From positions 1-48,169 of the forward strand of contig NZ_AEJC01000113.1 in assembly GCF_000317595.1 (NCBI RefSeq): a DNA stretch of 48,169 bases, written 5' to 3'. The stretch comes from Streptomyces ipomoeae 91-03 (lineage in GTDB: Bacteria > Actinomycetota > Actinomycetes > Streptomycetales > Streptomycetaceae). How positions within the stretch are numbered: the stretch's first letter is position 1; each line of letters begins with the position of its first letter. Position numbers and translations under genes: made by a program. The notes below the pieces were generated by a model. That model saw only the letters and a list, made by a program, of their open reading frames with translations. It did not search any database and was not told the origin of the DNA. This document shows positions 15,609 to 24,957 of this stretch, one piece after another.

Positions 15609-16265
15609 ATGCCTCCGATCATCCTCATGAGCGACCCCGAGGTCGCCCGCGTCCCGGTGCGGGAATGCGGTGAACCTCTCGTCGACCTGAGAGAGTTGCC
15701 GTTCCTGGTGGTCGACTCCCGGCAGGCCGACCCGGAGGGTGCCTACGCGCACATCCGCGAGGGCATCGCCTGGCGGCTGGCCCGGGCGTCCCGGCTGCTG
15801 CCCGACGGGCTGCGGCTGCTGGTCACCGAGGGGTACCGGCCGCTGGCGCTGCAGATCAAGTACTTCGAGTCGTACGCCGCCGAGTTGCGCCGGGACAACC
15901 CCGACTGGTCGGAGGAGTATCTGCGGGAGCAGACCAGCCGTTCCCTCTCCCCGCCGGAGATCGGGCCGCATGTCGCCGGTGCCGCGATCGATCTGACCCT
16001 GTGCACGGCGTCCGGGGAGGAGCTGGACATGGGGACTCGGGTCGATGCCAGCCCCGAGGAGAGCGACGACGCCTGCTACACCGACGCGCCCAACATCTCC
16101 GACACGGCCCGCCGCAACCGCCGCACCCTGTCGGCCGCCCTGACCACGGCCGGGCTGGTCAACTACCCCACCGAGTGGTGGCACTGGTCCTACGGCGACC
16201 GCTACTGGGCCCTCATGACGGGCGCCCCCAGCGCCCTCTACGGCCCCAGGGAAACCGTCCGCTGA
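15609..16265 (+). CDS. D-alanyl-D-alanine dipeptidase (VanX/DdpX family, M15D)
   Basis: This 218-residue zinc dipeptidase has the M15 ligands in GPHVAGAAIDLTL (His and Asp) and the catalytic Glu plus last His in TEWWHWSYGDRYWA. VTEGYRPLALQ carries the conserved Arg. Such enzymes cleave D-Ala-D-Ala in glycopeptide resistance or in reuse of peptidoglycan dipeptides. No vanH or vanA lies nearby, so a housekeeping role is more likely than resistance. No signal peptide is visible, so it should be cytoplasmic. The start at 15609 follows a GGAAG site; ATG 15627 is a second possibility. Confidence 0.88.
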   Translation: MPPIILMSDPEVARVPVRECGEPLVDLRELPFLVVDSRQADPEGAYAHIREGIAWRLARASRLLPDGLRLLVTEGYRPLALQIKYFESYAAELRRDNPDWSEEYLREQTSRSLSPPEIGPHVAGAAIDLTLCTASGEELDMGTRVDASPEESDDACYTDAPNISDTARRNRRTLSAALTTAGLVNYPTEWWHWSYGDRYWALMTGAPSALYGPRETVR

Positions 16266-16478
16266 CCCGTCCGGCGCCGGCCCCGCCACCCCTACCCGTC
16301 CCATCCCCGAGGGCTGCACCCCGTCCCCCGTTGTCGCCTGGAGCGGCAAACCCCGTAGCGGGGGCCGAGGGCAGCACCCTGCGGATGGGACGGGCAGAGG
16401 TGGCGGGGTTGTCGTGGGTGACGCAGCGGGCGAGTACGTCCAGGAAAGGGCGGACGTTGCGAGCCCGGCCCCGTCCGG

Positions 16479-17120
16479 TCACTCGTCGCCGGTGCCGGAA
16501 TCGGTGTTGTGGTCATGGTCGTCCGTCGGGGCGTGCCCGTGCAGTCCCTCGCTGACCAGTTGCCAGCTTCCCCGGTTGACGTGGAGCCCCGCCCAGGTGT
16601 CCAGCTGCCGGATGGCGAACAGGGGGTCGTACGCCGCCGTGGGGAGTTGCGGGACGCGCTTGCGGCCGGTGTCGTCGAGGCGGTACGGGACCTCGAACGC
16701 CTCTTTCCAGCGCGCGAGTTCGGGCGCGAAGCGTGCCTCGGCCTCGGCCGGGTCGATCTCCAGATAGTGCGCGATCTGCTCCCAGCTCGCGCCCCGCTCC
16801 CGCTCGTACACCACCGCCCGCGCCAGAACCCGTGCGGCGGCCTCGACCAGTCCGGCCGCCTCACTGGCCCGGCCGCCGAGGCCGGTGACGGCGTCGTAGC
16901 GGGTCGCCACCACGTCCTTCGCGAGCTCAGAGGCCTCCATCGCCTCGTAGGACAGGGCGAGGCGGGCCAGGGCCTCGTGCGAGAAGGCGGCGCGGTCGGC
17001 GTCGTACGGGGTCGTGTTCGGCAGAGTCACGCGGGTCAGGGTCACATGGGTGGGCGGGGCGCGTCGCCTGGTTTTCGGGCGGGGCGCCGGCCGCTGTCGG
17101 CCACGCGGCGCGTGGTTCAT
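16479..17120 (-). CDS. Conserved hypothetical protein with possible HTH segment
   Basis: This 213-residue protein is of unknown function. The middle part (YERERGASWEQIAHYLEIDP, then EAEARFAPELARW) resembles a sigma-like or XRE-type helix-turn-helix and is common in Streptomyces proteins of this type. The C-terminus has many His and Asp residues (HGHAPTDDHDHN). The N-terminus is basic. Its ATG overlaps the stop of the AraC gene in an ATGA junction, so the two are translationally coupled. Confidence 0.65.
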   Translation of the reverse strand: MNHAPRGRQRPAPRPKTRRRAPPTHVTLTRVTLPNTTPYDADRAAFSHEALARLALSYEAMEASELAKDVVATRYDAVTGLGGRASEAAGLVEAAARVLARAVVYERERGASWEQIAHYLEIDPAEAEARFAPELARWKEAFEVPYRLDDTGRKRVPQLPTAAYDPLFAIRQLDTWAGLHVNRGSWQLVSEGLHGHAPTDDHDHNTDSGTGDE

Positions 17121-18256
17121 CGGTGTACCGGGAAGTACTCGCGTGGCGTCACTCCGATGATTCGTCTGAAGGCCGCGACGAAGGAGCTCGCGGAGGCGTA
17201 GCCGACGCGGTGGGCCACGGATTCCAGCGGGAGGCCCTCGGCGAGGAGGGGCATGGCGGCGCGCATACGGGTCTGTTCGCGCCACTGGCCGAAGGTGAGG
17301 CCGGTCTCGGTGACGAAGAGGCGGGCCAGGGTGCGGGCGCCGGCGCCGACCTGGGTGCCCCAGGCGTCGAGCGGGCGGGGGTCGGACGGGTTCGCGGCGA
17401 GGGCGCGGGCCACCTCGCGGGCCCTCGGGTCACGCGGCTCGGGCGCGGAGACACTGGTGACGGGAACGGGGTCCAGGACGTCGAGGAGTACGGCCTCCGC
17501 CCGGGACCGGGCCCCGGCGGTCAGGTCGGTGCGTACGAGGTGGTCGATGAGGGCGCGGAGCAGCGGGCCCACCGCCACGACCGTGGGCTCCTGCCAGTCG
17601 ACCGTCGGGCAGCTCTCGGGGGCCACGTACGGGCTGCGCATCACCGTGTCGCCGGCCGACTCGGTGATGTGGGGGACGCCGGCGGGAATCCACAGGGCGA
17701 GGGTGGGCGGCAGGAGCCAGGAGCCCTGCCGGGTCGTGACGCGCAGCAACCCCTTGGCGGACCAGGCGAGTTGGTGCACGGGGTGCCAGTGCCGGGCGTA
17801 GGAGGTGCCACGCGGCATGGTGAAGTGCCCGATGAAGATCGCGGTGGGGTGACCGCGGAGGTACCGGTCGAGCGTGGCGGCCGGGTACCGGTCGAGCGTG
17901 GCGGCCGGGTTCCGCTCGGCACCTCGGCCGGGGCTCCACTCGACGCCTCGGCCAGGGCTCCGCTCGGCACCCCGGCCAGGGCTCCACTCGACGCCTCGGC
18001 CAGAGCTCCACTCGGCACCCCGGCCAAGGCTCCACTCGGCACCCCGGCCAGGGCTCCGCTCGACGCCTCGGACAAGGCTCCGCTCGGCACCCCGGCCAGG
18101 GCTCCGCTCGGCACCCCGGCCGGAGTCCGGCTCGCTCTCGACCCTGCCCTCGTCCCCGCCCTCGCCCTCGCTCTTGGTGTCGCCCCGGCTCTCGATACCG
18201 CCCCGGGCGGCGACGGCCCCCTCGGTCTTCCCACCCCGCTGTCCGTTTGGCGACAT
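17117..18256 (-). CDS. AraC family regulator with tandem-repeat N-terminal extension
   Basis: This 379-residue protein ends in an AraC-type pair of helix-turn-helix motifs (TGLTFGQWREQTRMRAAM and SVAHRVGYASASSFVAAFRR). An AraC-like cupin sensor begins near residue 132 (GHPTAIFIGHFTMPRGTSYA, HWHPVHQLAW). The first 130 residues are low complexity: about nine copies of an eight-residue unit such as GRGAERSP, then two copies of RYPAATLD. No other start codon lies between 18256 and 17818, and 17818 would cut off conserved residues, so the repeat is probably translated. It lies opposite to the methyltransferase, with 56 bases between the starts. The following gene overlaps its stop. Confidence 0.78.
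   Translation of the reverse strand: MSPNGQRGGKTEGAVAARGGIESRGDTKSEGEGGDEGRVESEPDSGRGAERSPGRGAERSLVRGVERSPGRGAEWSLGRGAEWSSGRGVEWSPGRGAERSPGRGVEWSPGRGAERNPAATLDRYPAATLDRYLRGHPTAIFIGHFTMPRGTSYARHWHPVHQLAWSAKGLLRVTTRQGSWLLPPTLALWIPAGVPHITESAGDTVMRSPYVAPESCPTVDWQEPTVVAVGPLLRALIDHLVRTDLTAGARSRAEAVLLDVLDPVPVTSVSAPEPRDPRAREVARALAANPSDPRPLDAWGTQVGAGARTLARLFVTETGLTFGQWREQTRMRAAMPLLAEGLPLESVAHRVGYASASSFVAAFRRIIGVTPREYFPVHR
17861..18125. repeat. 24-bp tandem repeat array, 11 units
   Basis: Nine imperfect copies of CTCCGCTCGGCACCCCGGCC+AGGG-type 24-mers lie at 17910-18125. Two identical 24-mers of another sequence (GTACCGGTCGAGCGTGGCGG+CCGG) lie at 17861-17908. Two main variants of the first unit are mixed: CTCGGCACCCC and CTCGACGCCTC. 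The period is a multiple of three, so length changes keep the AraC frame. Confidence 0.9.
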
Positions 18257-18312
18257 GGGACGGCAGCCTAGCCCGTGGTGGACAGCGGAGGGCCGGACCT
18301 AGCGTCGGGGCC

Positions 18313-18885
18313 ATGCCGATGAATCAGATCCACCGGAAGTTGTGCAGCTCCGAGAAGTGGGCGCGGACGACACGGGAACAGCTGCTGCCCTGGGCGCTCG
18401 ACGGTGTCGAACTGGGCACGGACGTCCTGGAGATCGGGCCCGGCTACGGCGCCAATCTGCGCGTTCTCGTCGAACAGGTGCCGCGTCTGACCGCCGTCGA
18501 GATCGACGCCGACACCGCCCGGCTGCTGGACGTCGCCTGGGGCGAGCGGGCCCGTGTCGTGCACGCGGACGGGGCCGCGATGCCGTTGCCGGACGCGTCG
18601 TACGACTCGGTCGTCTGCTTCACCATGCTGCACCACGTGCCGACGGCCGAGCAGCAGGACGGGATCTTCGCGGAGGCGTTCCGCGTACTGCGGCCCGGTG
18701 GGGTCTTCGCGGGCAGCGACAGCCAGTACAGCTTCCGCTTCCGGCTCCTCCACCTGCGGGACACGATGAACATCGTCGAGGCGGCGACCCTGCCCTCCCG
18801 CCTGGAACGGGCGGGCTTCACGGAGGTGTCCGTGGACCTGCACGAGCTGGGCGGGAGCCTCCGCTTCCGCGCGCGACGACCGTAG
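18313..18885 (+). CDS. Class I SAM-dependent methyltransferase
   Basis: This 190-residue methyltransferase has motif I VLEIGPGYGANL, the acidic residue closing motif II in TAVEID, motif III (VVHADGAAMPLPD) and the post-motif VVCFTMLHHVP. LRPGGVFAGSD is also typical. The size and the absence of extra domains suggest a small-molecule methyltransferase, substrate unknown. Starts at 18313 and 18319 are both possible. It diverges from the AraC regulator, which might control it. Confidence 0.85.
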   Translation: MPMNQIHRKLCSSEKWARTTREQLLPWALDGVELGTDVLEIGPGYGANLRVLVEQVPRLTAVEIDADTARLLDVAWGERARVVHADGAAMPLPDASYDSVVCFTMLHHVPTAEQQDGIFAEAFRVLRPGGVFAGSDSQYSFRFRLLHLRDTMNIVEAATLPSRLERAGFTEVSVDLHELGGSLRFRARRP

Positions 18886-18894
18886 CGCAGCCGA

Positions 18895-19341
18895 TCAAGT
18901 GCTGCCGAAGCGCCGTACGTACCGCCGCTGCCACGGTGTCTCCACCGCGTGCCGGTCGTAGTGCCGGCGTACGTACGCCACGGCCTCCTCCGGTGGTACG
19001 CCGTCCAGGACCGCCAGGCAGGCCAGTGCGGTGCCGGTGCGGCCCCGGCCGCCGCCGCAGGCGAACTCGACGCGTTCGTCGGCCGCCCGGCGCCAGGCGT
19101 CCCGCAGGACCTCCTCGGCCCGTACCCGGTCGGCGGGCAGCCGGAAGTCCGGCCAGCGCAGCCAGTGCGACTCCCAGGGGACCTCGGGCGGCTCCTTGCC
19201 GAGGAGGTGGACGGCGTACGTGGCGGTCGGGCCGTCGGGCAGCGGGCGCCGCAGGCCCCGCCCCCGTACCAGCCGGCCGGAGGGCAGCCGCAGCACACCG
19301 GGGGCCGCCGGGTCCCAGGGCTCGGTCGCGGTCGACGTCAT
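18895..19341 (-). CDS. Protein tyrosine/dual-specificity phosphatase-like protein
   Basis: This 148-residue protein has the C-x5-R phosphatase loop in FACGGGRGRTGTAL. The His normally before the Cys is Ala. The general-acid Asp may be in WPDFRLP, which matches the WPD loop of tyrosine phosphatases. The N-terminus carries RLPSGRLVRGRGLRRP, common in Streptomyces members of this group. It reads opposite to the methyltransferase (convergent, 9-base gap) and lies downstream of the FCD regulator on the same strand (7-base gap). Confidence 0.8.
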   Translation of the reverse strand: MTSTATEPWDPAAPGVLRLPSGRLVRGRGLRRPLPDGPTATYAVHLLGKEPPEVPWESHWLRWPDFRLPADRVRAEEVLRDAWRRAADERVEFACGGGRGRTGTALACLAVLDGVPPEEAVAYVRRHYDRHAVETPWQRRYVRRFGST

Positions 19342-19348
19342 CCCCGGG

Positions 19349-20080
19349 TCACCCCACTCCTCGCGTCGCCTGTGCCGCCCGTGTCTCGATGCCCCGGAAG
19401 TGGTCGGTCATCGCCCGCTGCGCGCCCTCGACGTCACGGGCGCGGAGGGCGGCGACGATGGCGCGGTGGCGGCGGATGGTGAGTTCGGGGGTGGGGTCGT
19501 CGTTCCAGCCACGGGCGCCGGCGACACGGAGGAAGACGGTCCAGAAGGCGCCGAGGAGTTGGGGGACCAGGGAGTTGCCGAGGGAGGCGTAGAGGAGTTC
19601 GTGGAAGTCGCGGTCGAGTTCGGCGACGGACTCGCCCGCCTTGCCGGCCGCCTCCATCCGGTCGACCATGGCCGCGAGATCGTCCAGCTCCGCGTCTGTG
19701 AGGATGCCCACGACCCGTCGTACCAGGCCCTCCTCCAGCACTTCGCGGACCTGGAGGATCTCCGCGAGCGCGGCGGTGTCCCCGTCGTGGCGGGCGAGGG
19801 TGCGGAAGGTCAGGCCGTCGATGAGGGGGGTCAGGGAGGCCTGGCCGACATACGTGCCGTAGCCGTGTCTGATGTCGACTATGTCGAGGGCCTGCAAGGC
19901 CTTGAGCGCCTCGCGGACGGAGTTGCGGCTGACGCCGAGGTCCTCCATCAGCTCCGTCTCGGTGGGCAGGGGCGCTCCCGCCTGGAGTTTGCGGTCGAGG
20001 ATCAGCTGCATCACCTCGTGCTGGATCTGGCTGCTCACCCGCCGCTCGGGCCGGCGCCGACTGCCGCTCTCCTGAGACAT
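19349..20080 (-). CDS. GntR family regulator, FadR/FCD type
   Basis: This regulator of about 243 residues has an N-terminal winged helix (AGAPLPTETELMEDLGVSRN, then SVREALKALQALDIVDI) and a helical FCD domain at about 90-230. The metal or ligand residues typical of FCD are seen: Asp in ELDRDFHELLYA, then HRAIVAALRARD and AMTDHFRG. In-frame starts at 20107 and 20089 are also possible. It diverges from a DPP-type importer and aldolase operon and is the natural candidate to repress it, with the imported substrate or its breakdown product as inducer. Confidence 0.88.
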   Translation of the reverse strand: MSQESGSRRRPERRVSSQIQHEVMQLILDRKLQAGAPLPTETELMEDLGVSRNSVREALKALQALDIVDIRHGYGTYVGQASLTPLIDGLTFRTLARHDGDTAALAEILQVREVLEEGLVRRVVGILTDAELDDLAAMVDRMEAAGKAGESVAELDRDFHELLYASLGNSLVPQLLGAFWTVFLRVAGARGWNDDPTPELTIRRHRAIVAALRARDVEGAQRAMTDHFRGIETRAAQATRGVG

Positions 20081-20274
20081 GCGCCGCATCGTACGCTCGC
20101 CGGACATCCGACGTCCCATCTCCGGACGGAAACCGAGTGAACCGATCAGGGGAACGCCGGGTGAACGCACGGTGATCTCCCTGGGAAATTATGCCCTGCC
20201 GGACCGTCAACTGTCCTTGTTTCACATCGCCATTGGTCGCACCTCTGGCAGGTGAGCCATTCGTGTGCGATCCC

Positions 20275-20303
20275 TTGACCGCCCCCACGGGCCCTCCTAT
20301 GGT
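20275..20303 (+). promoter_or_regulatory. Predicted promoter of the DPP-type importer operon
   Basis: TTGACC (20275-20280) and TATGGT (20298-20303) are 17 bases apart, close to the Streptomyces housekeeping sigma pattern. They lie 65 bases upstream of the GTG start at 20368. The direct repeat GTAGGACGTAGGACGT at about 20319-20334, downstream of the -10, might be a regulator site. Confidence 0.55.
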
Positions 20304-20367
20304 CACGCTGCCCCCTGTAGGACGTAGGACGTCGTATCTCCCCCCTCGCTGCCTCCTTGGAGGAACC

Positions 20368-21996
20368 GTGCGCGATGTGACCCCTGACGCCCCGATGCCG
20401 GCCCGCCGGTCGTTCCTGAAGTACTCCGGCGCGTTGGGCGCCGCCGCCGTCTCGTCGTCGCTCGCCGCGTGTTCGGCCGGACCGGAGTCCACCAATGACA
20501 CCGACGGCGGAAGCGGCGGAAAGAACGGGACGCTGACCGCCGTCATCGGCTACGGCAACGACGGCAGCTGGGACCCGACCCAGACCGCGTCCGCCTTCTG
20601 CATGGCCGCCAACAACCACATCTACGAAGGCCTCCTCGACACCGACCCCATCTCCCGCGAGCCGTACGCGGCGCTGGCGACGGCGGTGCCGAGCGATCTC
20701 AGCGGTACGTCGTGGAAGTTCGAGCTTCGCGCCGGCGCCACCTTCCACGACGGGAAGCCGGTGACCGCCGACGACGTCGTCTTCGTCTACGACCGGATCC
20801 TCGACCCGGACACCCAGACCCTCGCCAAGGGCTTCTTCGCCAGTTGGCTGAAGGAAGTGAAGAAGATCGACGCGCGGAACGTCGAGCTGGTGCTGAAGTT
20901 CCCCTTCCCCGAGGGCATTTCACGGCTGACGCTGGCGAAGATCATGCCGAAGCACGTCTTCTCCCGGCCGGGTGCCTGGGAGGACGCCATCAAGGGCAAG
21001 GCGATCGGTTCGGGACCGTACCGGCAGACCGCGCACCACCCGAAGTCCAACACGACGTTCGAGGCGTACGCCGACTACAACGGGCCCCGCCCGCCCGCCT
21101 TCAAGAAGATGAACTGGCTGACCATCGTGGACGCCGCGCCGCGCGTCGCGAAGATCTCCGGGACCAGTGCGGGCGCGCAGATCGCCGACAACATCCCGTA
21201 CGCCAATATCGGGCAGCTGGAGAAGAGCGGGCTGACCGTCCAGGGCGGCTCCGGGATGAACAACCTCTTCCTGATGTTCAACACCAGGCACAAGCCCTTC
21301 GACGACGTACGGGTACGGCAGGCGCTGCATTACGCCATCGACCGGGACAAGATGATCGAGGTGGCGCTGAAGGGGCACGGAAAGCCCGCGAGTTCCTTCC
21401 TGAACGAGGGGAATCCGAGTTATCGGCCCGCGAAGACGGTGTACGGCCACGACCCGGAAAAAGCGAAGGCGCTGCTGAAGGAGGCCGGGGTCAGCGGGCT
21501 GAGGATCGAGATTCTGGCCGTGAACGTGAGCTGGATCGTCGACTGTCTGCCGACCATCAAGGCGTCGTGGGACGCGATCGGGGTGGAGACGACCCTCTCC
21601 CCGCAGGAGACCACCGCGGTCTTCACCAAGATGGATCAGAAGCAGGACTACCAGGTCGTCGCCGCGGCATCGAATCCCAATCAGTTCGGCCTCGACGCCG
21701 ATCTGATCATGCATTACAACTACGGGCCGCAGAACCTGTGGATGCAGTACGCGCGATGGGCCGACAACAGCGTGGCCAAGGGGCTCTTCAGGGACATGGA
21801 GCAGGCGACCCGGGAGCCGGACGCGGACAGGAAGAAGACGATGGTGCAGGACTACATCGACATCGTCGCCGAGCAGGCCGTGCTCTATCCGGTGGTGCAC
21901 ACCGAATTGATGACGGCCTGGGATCCGAAACGGCTCACGGGGATAAGGGCGCAGCCGTATCCGGGGATCAATCTGCTGCAGGCGAAGTGGGTTTAG
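20368..21996 (+). CDS. ABC transporter substrate-binding lipoprotein, peptide/nickel (SBP_bac_5) family
   Basis: This is a 542-residue cluster C substrate-binding protein. The signal has a twin-arginine motif (ARRSFLKYSG) followed by a lipobox (SLAAC), so it is a Tat-exported lipoprotein. FHDGKPVTADDVVFVYDRI is the SBP_bac_5 signature. The start is GTG at 20368 with GGAGG five bases upstream. It heads an operon with one free permease, a permease-ATPase fusion, a second ATPase and a DapA-family aldolase. The family binds peptides, nickel, sugars or sialic acid; the aldolase makes a sialic or keto-sugar acid the best guess. Confidence 0.9.
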   Translation: MRDVTPDAPMPARRSFLKYSGALGAAAVSSSLAACSAGPESTNDTDGGSGGKNGTLTAVIGYGNDGSWDPTQTASAFCMAANNHIYEGLLDTDPISREPYAALATAVPSDLSGTSWKFELRAGATFHDGKPVTADDVVFVYDRILDPDTQTLAKGFFASWLKEVKKIDARNVELVLKFPFPEGISRLTLAKIMPKHVFSRPGAWEDAIKGKAIGSGPYRQTAHHPKSNTTFEAYADYNGPRPPAFKKMNWLTIVDAAPRVAKISGTSAGAQIADNIPYANIGQLEKSGLTVQGGSGMNNLFLMFNTRHKPFDDVRVRQALHYAIDRDKMIEVALKGHGKPASSFLNEGNPSYRPAKTVYGHDPEKAKALLKEAGVSGLRIEILAVNVSWIVDCLPTIKASWDAIGVETTLSPQETTAVFTKMDQKQDYQVVAAASNPNQFGLDADLIMHYNYGPQNLWMQYARWADNSVAKGLFRDMEQATREPDADRKKTMVQDYIDIVAEQAVLYPVVHTELMTAWDPKRLTGIRAQPYPGINLLQAKWV

Positions 21997-22009
21997 GGGG
22001 AACCGGTAC

Positions 22010-22969
22010 GTGATCGCCGTTCTCCGTATCCTTCTCCGTCGTATCGCCCTGCTCGTTCCCCTGATGCTCGGGATCGTGCTCTTCGTCTTCCTTGTCATGC
22101 GGTTCTCCGATGTCGATCCGGCGTCCGCGTTCTTCCAGGGGGCCAATCCGACGCCGGAGCAGCTGCATGAGTTCCGGGAGGAGAACGGCCTGCTCGATCC
22201 GTTGCCCGTGCGGTATGCGGGATTCGTCGGTGATCTGCTGCAGGGGGACATGGGGATCAGCGCGCTGACCCGGACCCCCGTCGTCGATCAGGTGATGACC
22301 GCGTTGCCGCTCACCCTCCAGCTCACCTTCCTGGGGCTGGGCATCGCGGTCGTGCTGGCGCTGGTGGGCGGGGTCACGGCGGCCATCCACCGGGACCGGC
22401 TGCCGGACCAGATCATCCGGGTGGTGTCGCTGACCGGGGTCGCGGCGCCGGGGTTCTGGCTGGCGCTGCTGATGATCCAGTACCTGGCGGTGGACCTGGG
22501 GTGGTTCCCGACGGGTGGGTACGTCAATCCGGCGGACTCCTTCACCGGGTGGCTGAAGACGATGACGCTGCCCGCGTTCGCGCTGTCGCTGCCGGTGGCC
22601 GCGCAGCTCACCCGGATCGTGCGCACGGCGGTCGTGGAGGAGCTGGACAAGGACTACGTACGGACGGCGATCGGCAGCGGACTGCCGCCACGGGTGGTCG
22701 TCGGGCGGAACGTGCTGCGCAACGCGCTGATCAATCCGCTCACCGTGCTCGGGCTGCGCGTCGGCTATCTGCTCGGCGGCGCGGTCGTCATCGAGACGAT
22801 CTTCTCGCTGCCGGGGATGGGCAAGCTGATGATCGACGCCGTGAAGAACGGCGACCCGGCGGTCGTGCAGGGCGTCGTCCTGACCACGGCCGCCGGCTTC
22901 GTGGTCGTCAACCTCGTCATCGACATCCTCTATCTGCTGGTGAACCCACGGCTCAGGGGGGCGGGCTGA
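22010..22969 (+). CDS. ABC transporter permease, DppB/OppB type
   Basis: This 319-residue permease has about six membrane segments. The N-terminus (LRRIALLVPLMLGIVLFVFL) is the usual first helix of DppB-type proteins. The EAA-like coupling loop is seen in YVRTAIGSGLPPRVVVGRN. ETIFSLPGMGKLMIDAV near the end is a DppB hallmark. The start is GTG at 22010. The stop overlaps the ATG of the next gene (TGATG), so the two are coupled. Confidence 0.92.
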   Translation: MIAVLRILLRRIALLVPLMLGIVLFVFLVMRFSDVDPASAFFQGANPTPEQLHEFREENGLLDPLPVRYAGFVGDLLQGDMGISALTRTPVVDQVMTALPLTLQLTFLGLGIAVVLALVGGVTAAIHRDRLPDQIIRVVSLTGVAAPGFWLALLMIQYLAVDLGWFPTGGYVNPADSFTGWLKTMTLPAFALSLPVAAQLTRIVRTAVVEELDKDYVRTAIGSGLPPRVVVGRNVLRNALINPLTVLGLRVGYLLGGAVVIETIFSLPGMGKLMIDAVKNGDPAVVQGVVLTTAAGFVVVNLVIDILYLLVNPRLRGAG

Positions 22970-24957
22970 TGTCCGGGCCCATGGTGACCACACGCAAGCG
23001 GCTCACGGAGGCCCTGTCCCGGCCCGGTGTCCGGCCGCGGTCCTGGCGGAGGCTGCCGGTGCTGTCGCGGGTCGCGGTCTGCTTCCTCGCGGTCGTGGTG
23101 CTCACGGCCCTGTTCGCGCCCGTGCTCGCCCCGCACGACCCGCTCGACCAGCAGGCCCTGGTCGGCGGGACCGGCGCGCCCTCCGCCGAGCACTGGATGG
23201 GCCAGGACAGCCTCGGCCGGGACATCCTGAGCCGGCTGATGTACGGCGCCCGCTGGTCGCTCGCGATCGGCCTCGGCGCCACCGCGCTCGCGCTCGTCGC
23301 GGGATCGTTCATCGGGGCCCTGGCCGCGACCTCGCGCAAGGCCGTCGACGAGACGCTGATGCGCTGCCTGGACATCGTCATGGCGTTCCCGGGCATCGCG
23401 CTGGCCGCCGTGCTCGTCGCCGTCTTCGGCGGCGGCATCGAGGTGCTGATCTGCGCGATCGCCTTCCTCTTCACTCCGCCCGTGGCACGGGTCGTACGGG
23501 CCAACGTCCTCGACCAGTACGGCGAGGACTACGTCACCGCCGAGCGGGTGACAGGAGCCCGCACCCCGCACATCGTGATCCGGCACGTGGCCGTCAACTG
23601 CGCCGCCCCCGTGCTGGTGTTCTGCACCGTGCAGGTCGCCGAGGCCATCGTCTTCGAGGCGTCCCTGTCCTTCATCGGCGCGGGCGTACGGCCCCCGGAC
23701 CCGTCCTGGGGCAGCGTCATCGCCGACGGCAAGAACATGGTCCTGACCGGCGGCTGGTGGGCGACCGTCTTCCCCGGCCTGCTGATGCTGGTCACGGTCC
23801 TCTCCCTCAACATCCTCTCCGAGGGCGTCTCCGACGCGTGGGCGGCACCGGCCGGGCGGGATGTGGAGCCACGCGAGGAGGAAGACCGGCTGGAGGCCGC
23901 CGAGCCGGGCAGCGGCACGGTCACCGAGCTGCCGGGGCTGACCGAGGCGGCTCTGCGACTGCGGTCGCGGGCCCGTCCCCTGCCCGGTGGTCAACCGGTG
24001 CTGTCCGTCGAGCGGTTGGCCGTCTCTTTCGAGAACCGGCACCGGGGGGTGAACATCGTCGACGGCATCAGCTTCGACGTGCACCCCGGTGAAGTCCTGG
24101 GGCTGGTCGGCGAATCGGGCTGCGGCAAGTCGCTGACCGCACTCACGGTGATGGGCCTGGAGTCCAAGGGCGCCAAGGTGCGCGGCCAGGTCCGGTTCGA
24201 TCAGCGGCAGTTGGTGGGCGAGCCCATGCGCGTACGCCGCAGACTGCTCGGCCACGAGATGGCGATGATCTATCAGGACGCGCTCTCCTCCCTCAACCCG
24301 GCGATGACCGTCCGTGCCCAGCTGGGGCAGGTCGTCCGCAGGGGCGGCAAACGCTCAGCGACCGAACTGCTCGGCATGGTCGGCCTCGACCCCGAACGTA
24401 CCCTGCGCAGTTACCCGCACGAACTGTCCGGCGGCCAGCGCCAGCGCGTCCTGATCGCCATGGCGCTCTCCCGCACCCCGAAGCTGATCGTGGCCGACGA
24501 GCCGACGACCGCGCTGGACGTGACCGTCCAGGCCCAGATCATCGAACTGCTGCTGCGGCTGCGCGAGGAGCTGGGCTTCGCGCTGATCCTCGTCTCGCAC
24601 GATCTGGCGCTGGTGGCGGACGTGACCGACCGGGTCGTCGTGATGTACGGCGGTCAGATCGTCGAGACGGGGGTGACGGCGGACCTGGTCGAGGCGCCGG
24701 CCCACCACTACACGCGCGGTCTGCTGGGCAGCGTGCTGTCGCTGGAGTCGGCGGCCGAGCGGATGACGCAGATCAGGGGCGTCGTCCCCGCCCCCGCCGA
24801 CTTCCCGGCGGGCTGCCGCTTCGCCGACCGCTGCCCACGGGCGAGCGAGGTCTGCCGTACGACGGCACCGGACCTGCTGGGCCCGCCCACGCACAAGGCG
24901 GCCTGCCACCACCCGGCGGTGGATCTGGTCGCGACGGAACGGGAGGTGGCGCAGTGA
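22969..24957 (+). CDS. Fused ABC permease (DppC) and ATPase (DppD)
   Basis: This 662-residue protein joins two subunits that are usually separate. Residues 1 to about 295 are a DppC-type permease ([18 protein letters not shown] signature, EAA loop [19 protein letters not shown]). A hydrophilic linker follows to about 340. The rest is a DppD-type ATPase with Walker [10 protein letters not shown] near 381, LSGGQRQRV, Walker [14 protein letters not shown] and the C-terminal [12 protein letters not shown] cysteine motif of the oligopeptide ATPases. The fusion is continuous without any stop, so it is not a missed boundary. It overlaps the next gene by four bases. Confidence 0.92.
   Translation: MSGPMVTTRKRLTEALSRPGVRPRSWRRLPVLSRVAVCFLAVVVLTALFAPVLAPHDPLDQQALVGGTGAPSAEHWMGQDSLGRDILSRLMYGARWSLAIGLGATALALVAGSFIGALAATSRKAVDETLMRCLDIVMAFPGIALAAVLVAVFGGGIEVLICAIAFLFTPPVARVVRANVLDQYGEDYVTAERVTGARTPHIVIRHVAVNCAAPVLVFCTVQVAEAIVFEASLSFIGAGVRPPDPSWGSVIADGKNMVLTGGWWATVFPGLLMLVTVLSLNILSEGVSDAWAAPAGRDVEPREEEDRLEAAEPGSGTVTELPGLTEAALRLRSRARPLPGGQPVLSVERLAVSFENRHRGVNIVDGISFDVHPGEVLGLVGESGCGKSLTALTVMGLESKGAKVRGQVRFDQRQLVGEPMRVRRRLLGHEMAMIYQDALSSLNPAMTVRAQLGQVVRRGGKRSATELLGMVGLDPERTLRSYPHELSGGQRQRVLIAMALSRTPKLIVADEPTTALDVTVQAQIIELLLRLREELGFALILVSHDLALVADVTDRVVVMYGGQIVETGVTADLVEAPAHHYTRGLLGSVLSLESAAERMTQIRGVVPAPADFPAGCRFADRCPRASEVCRTTAPDLLGPPTHKAACHHPAVDLVATEREVAQ

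Noticed and set aside
15609..16265. Glycopeptide resistance (vanHAX) cluster
   Set aside because: Only the VanX-like dipeptidase is present; no D-lactate dehydrogenase, ligase or VanRS genes lie nearby.
17861..18125. CRISPR array
   Set aside because: The 24-bp repeats are directly adjacent with no spacers between them and lie in a coding frame; they are tandem repeats.
22969..24957. Sequencing error joining separate dppC and dppD genes
   Set aside because: The frame is continuous, the linker is in frame and codon use is normal throughout, and fused permease-ATPases of this family are known.
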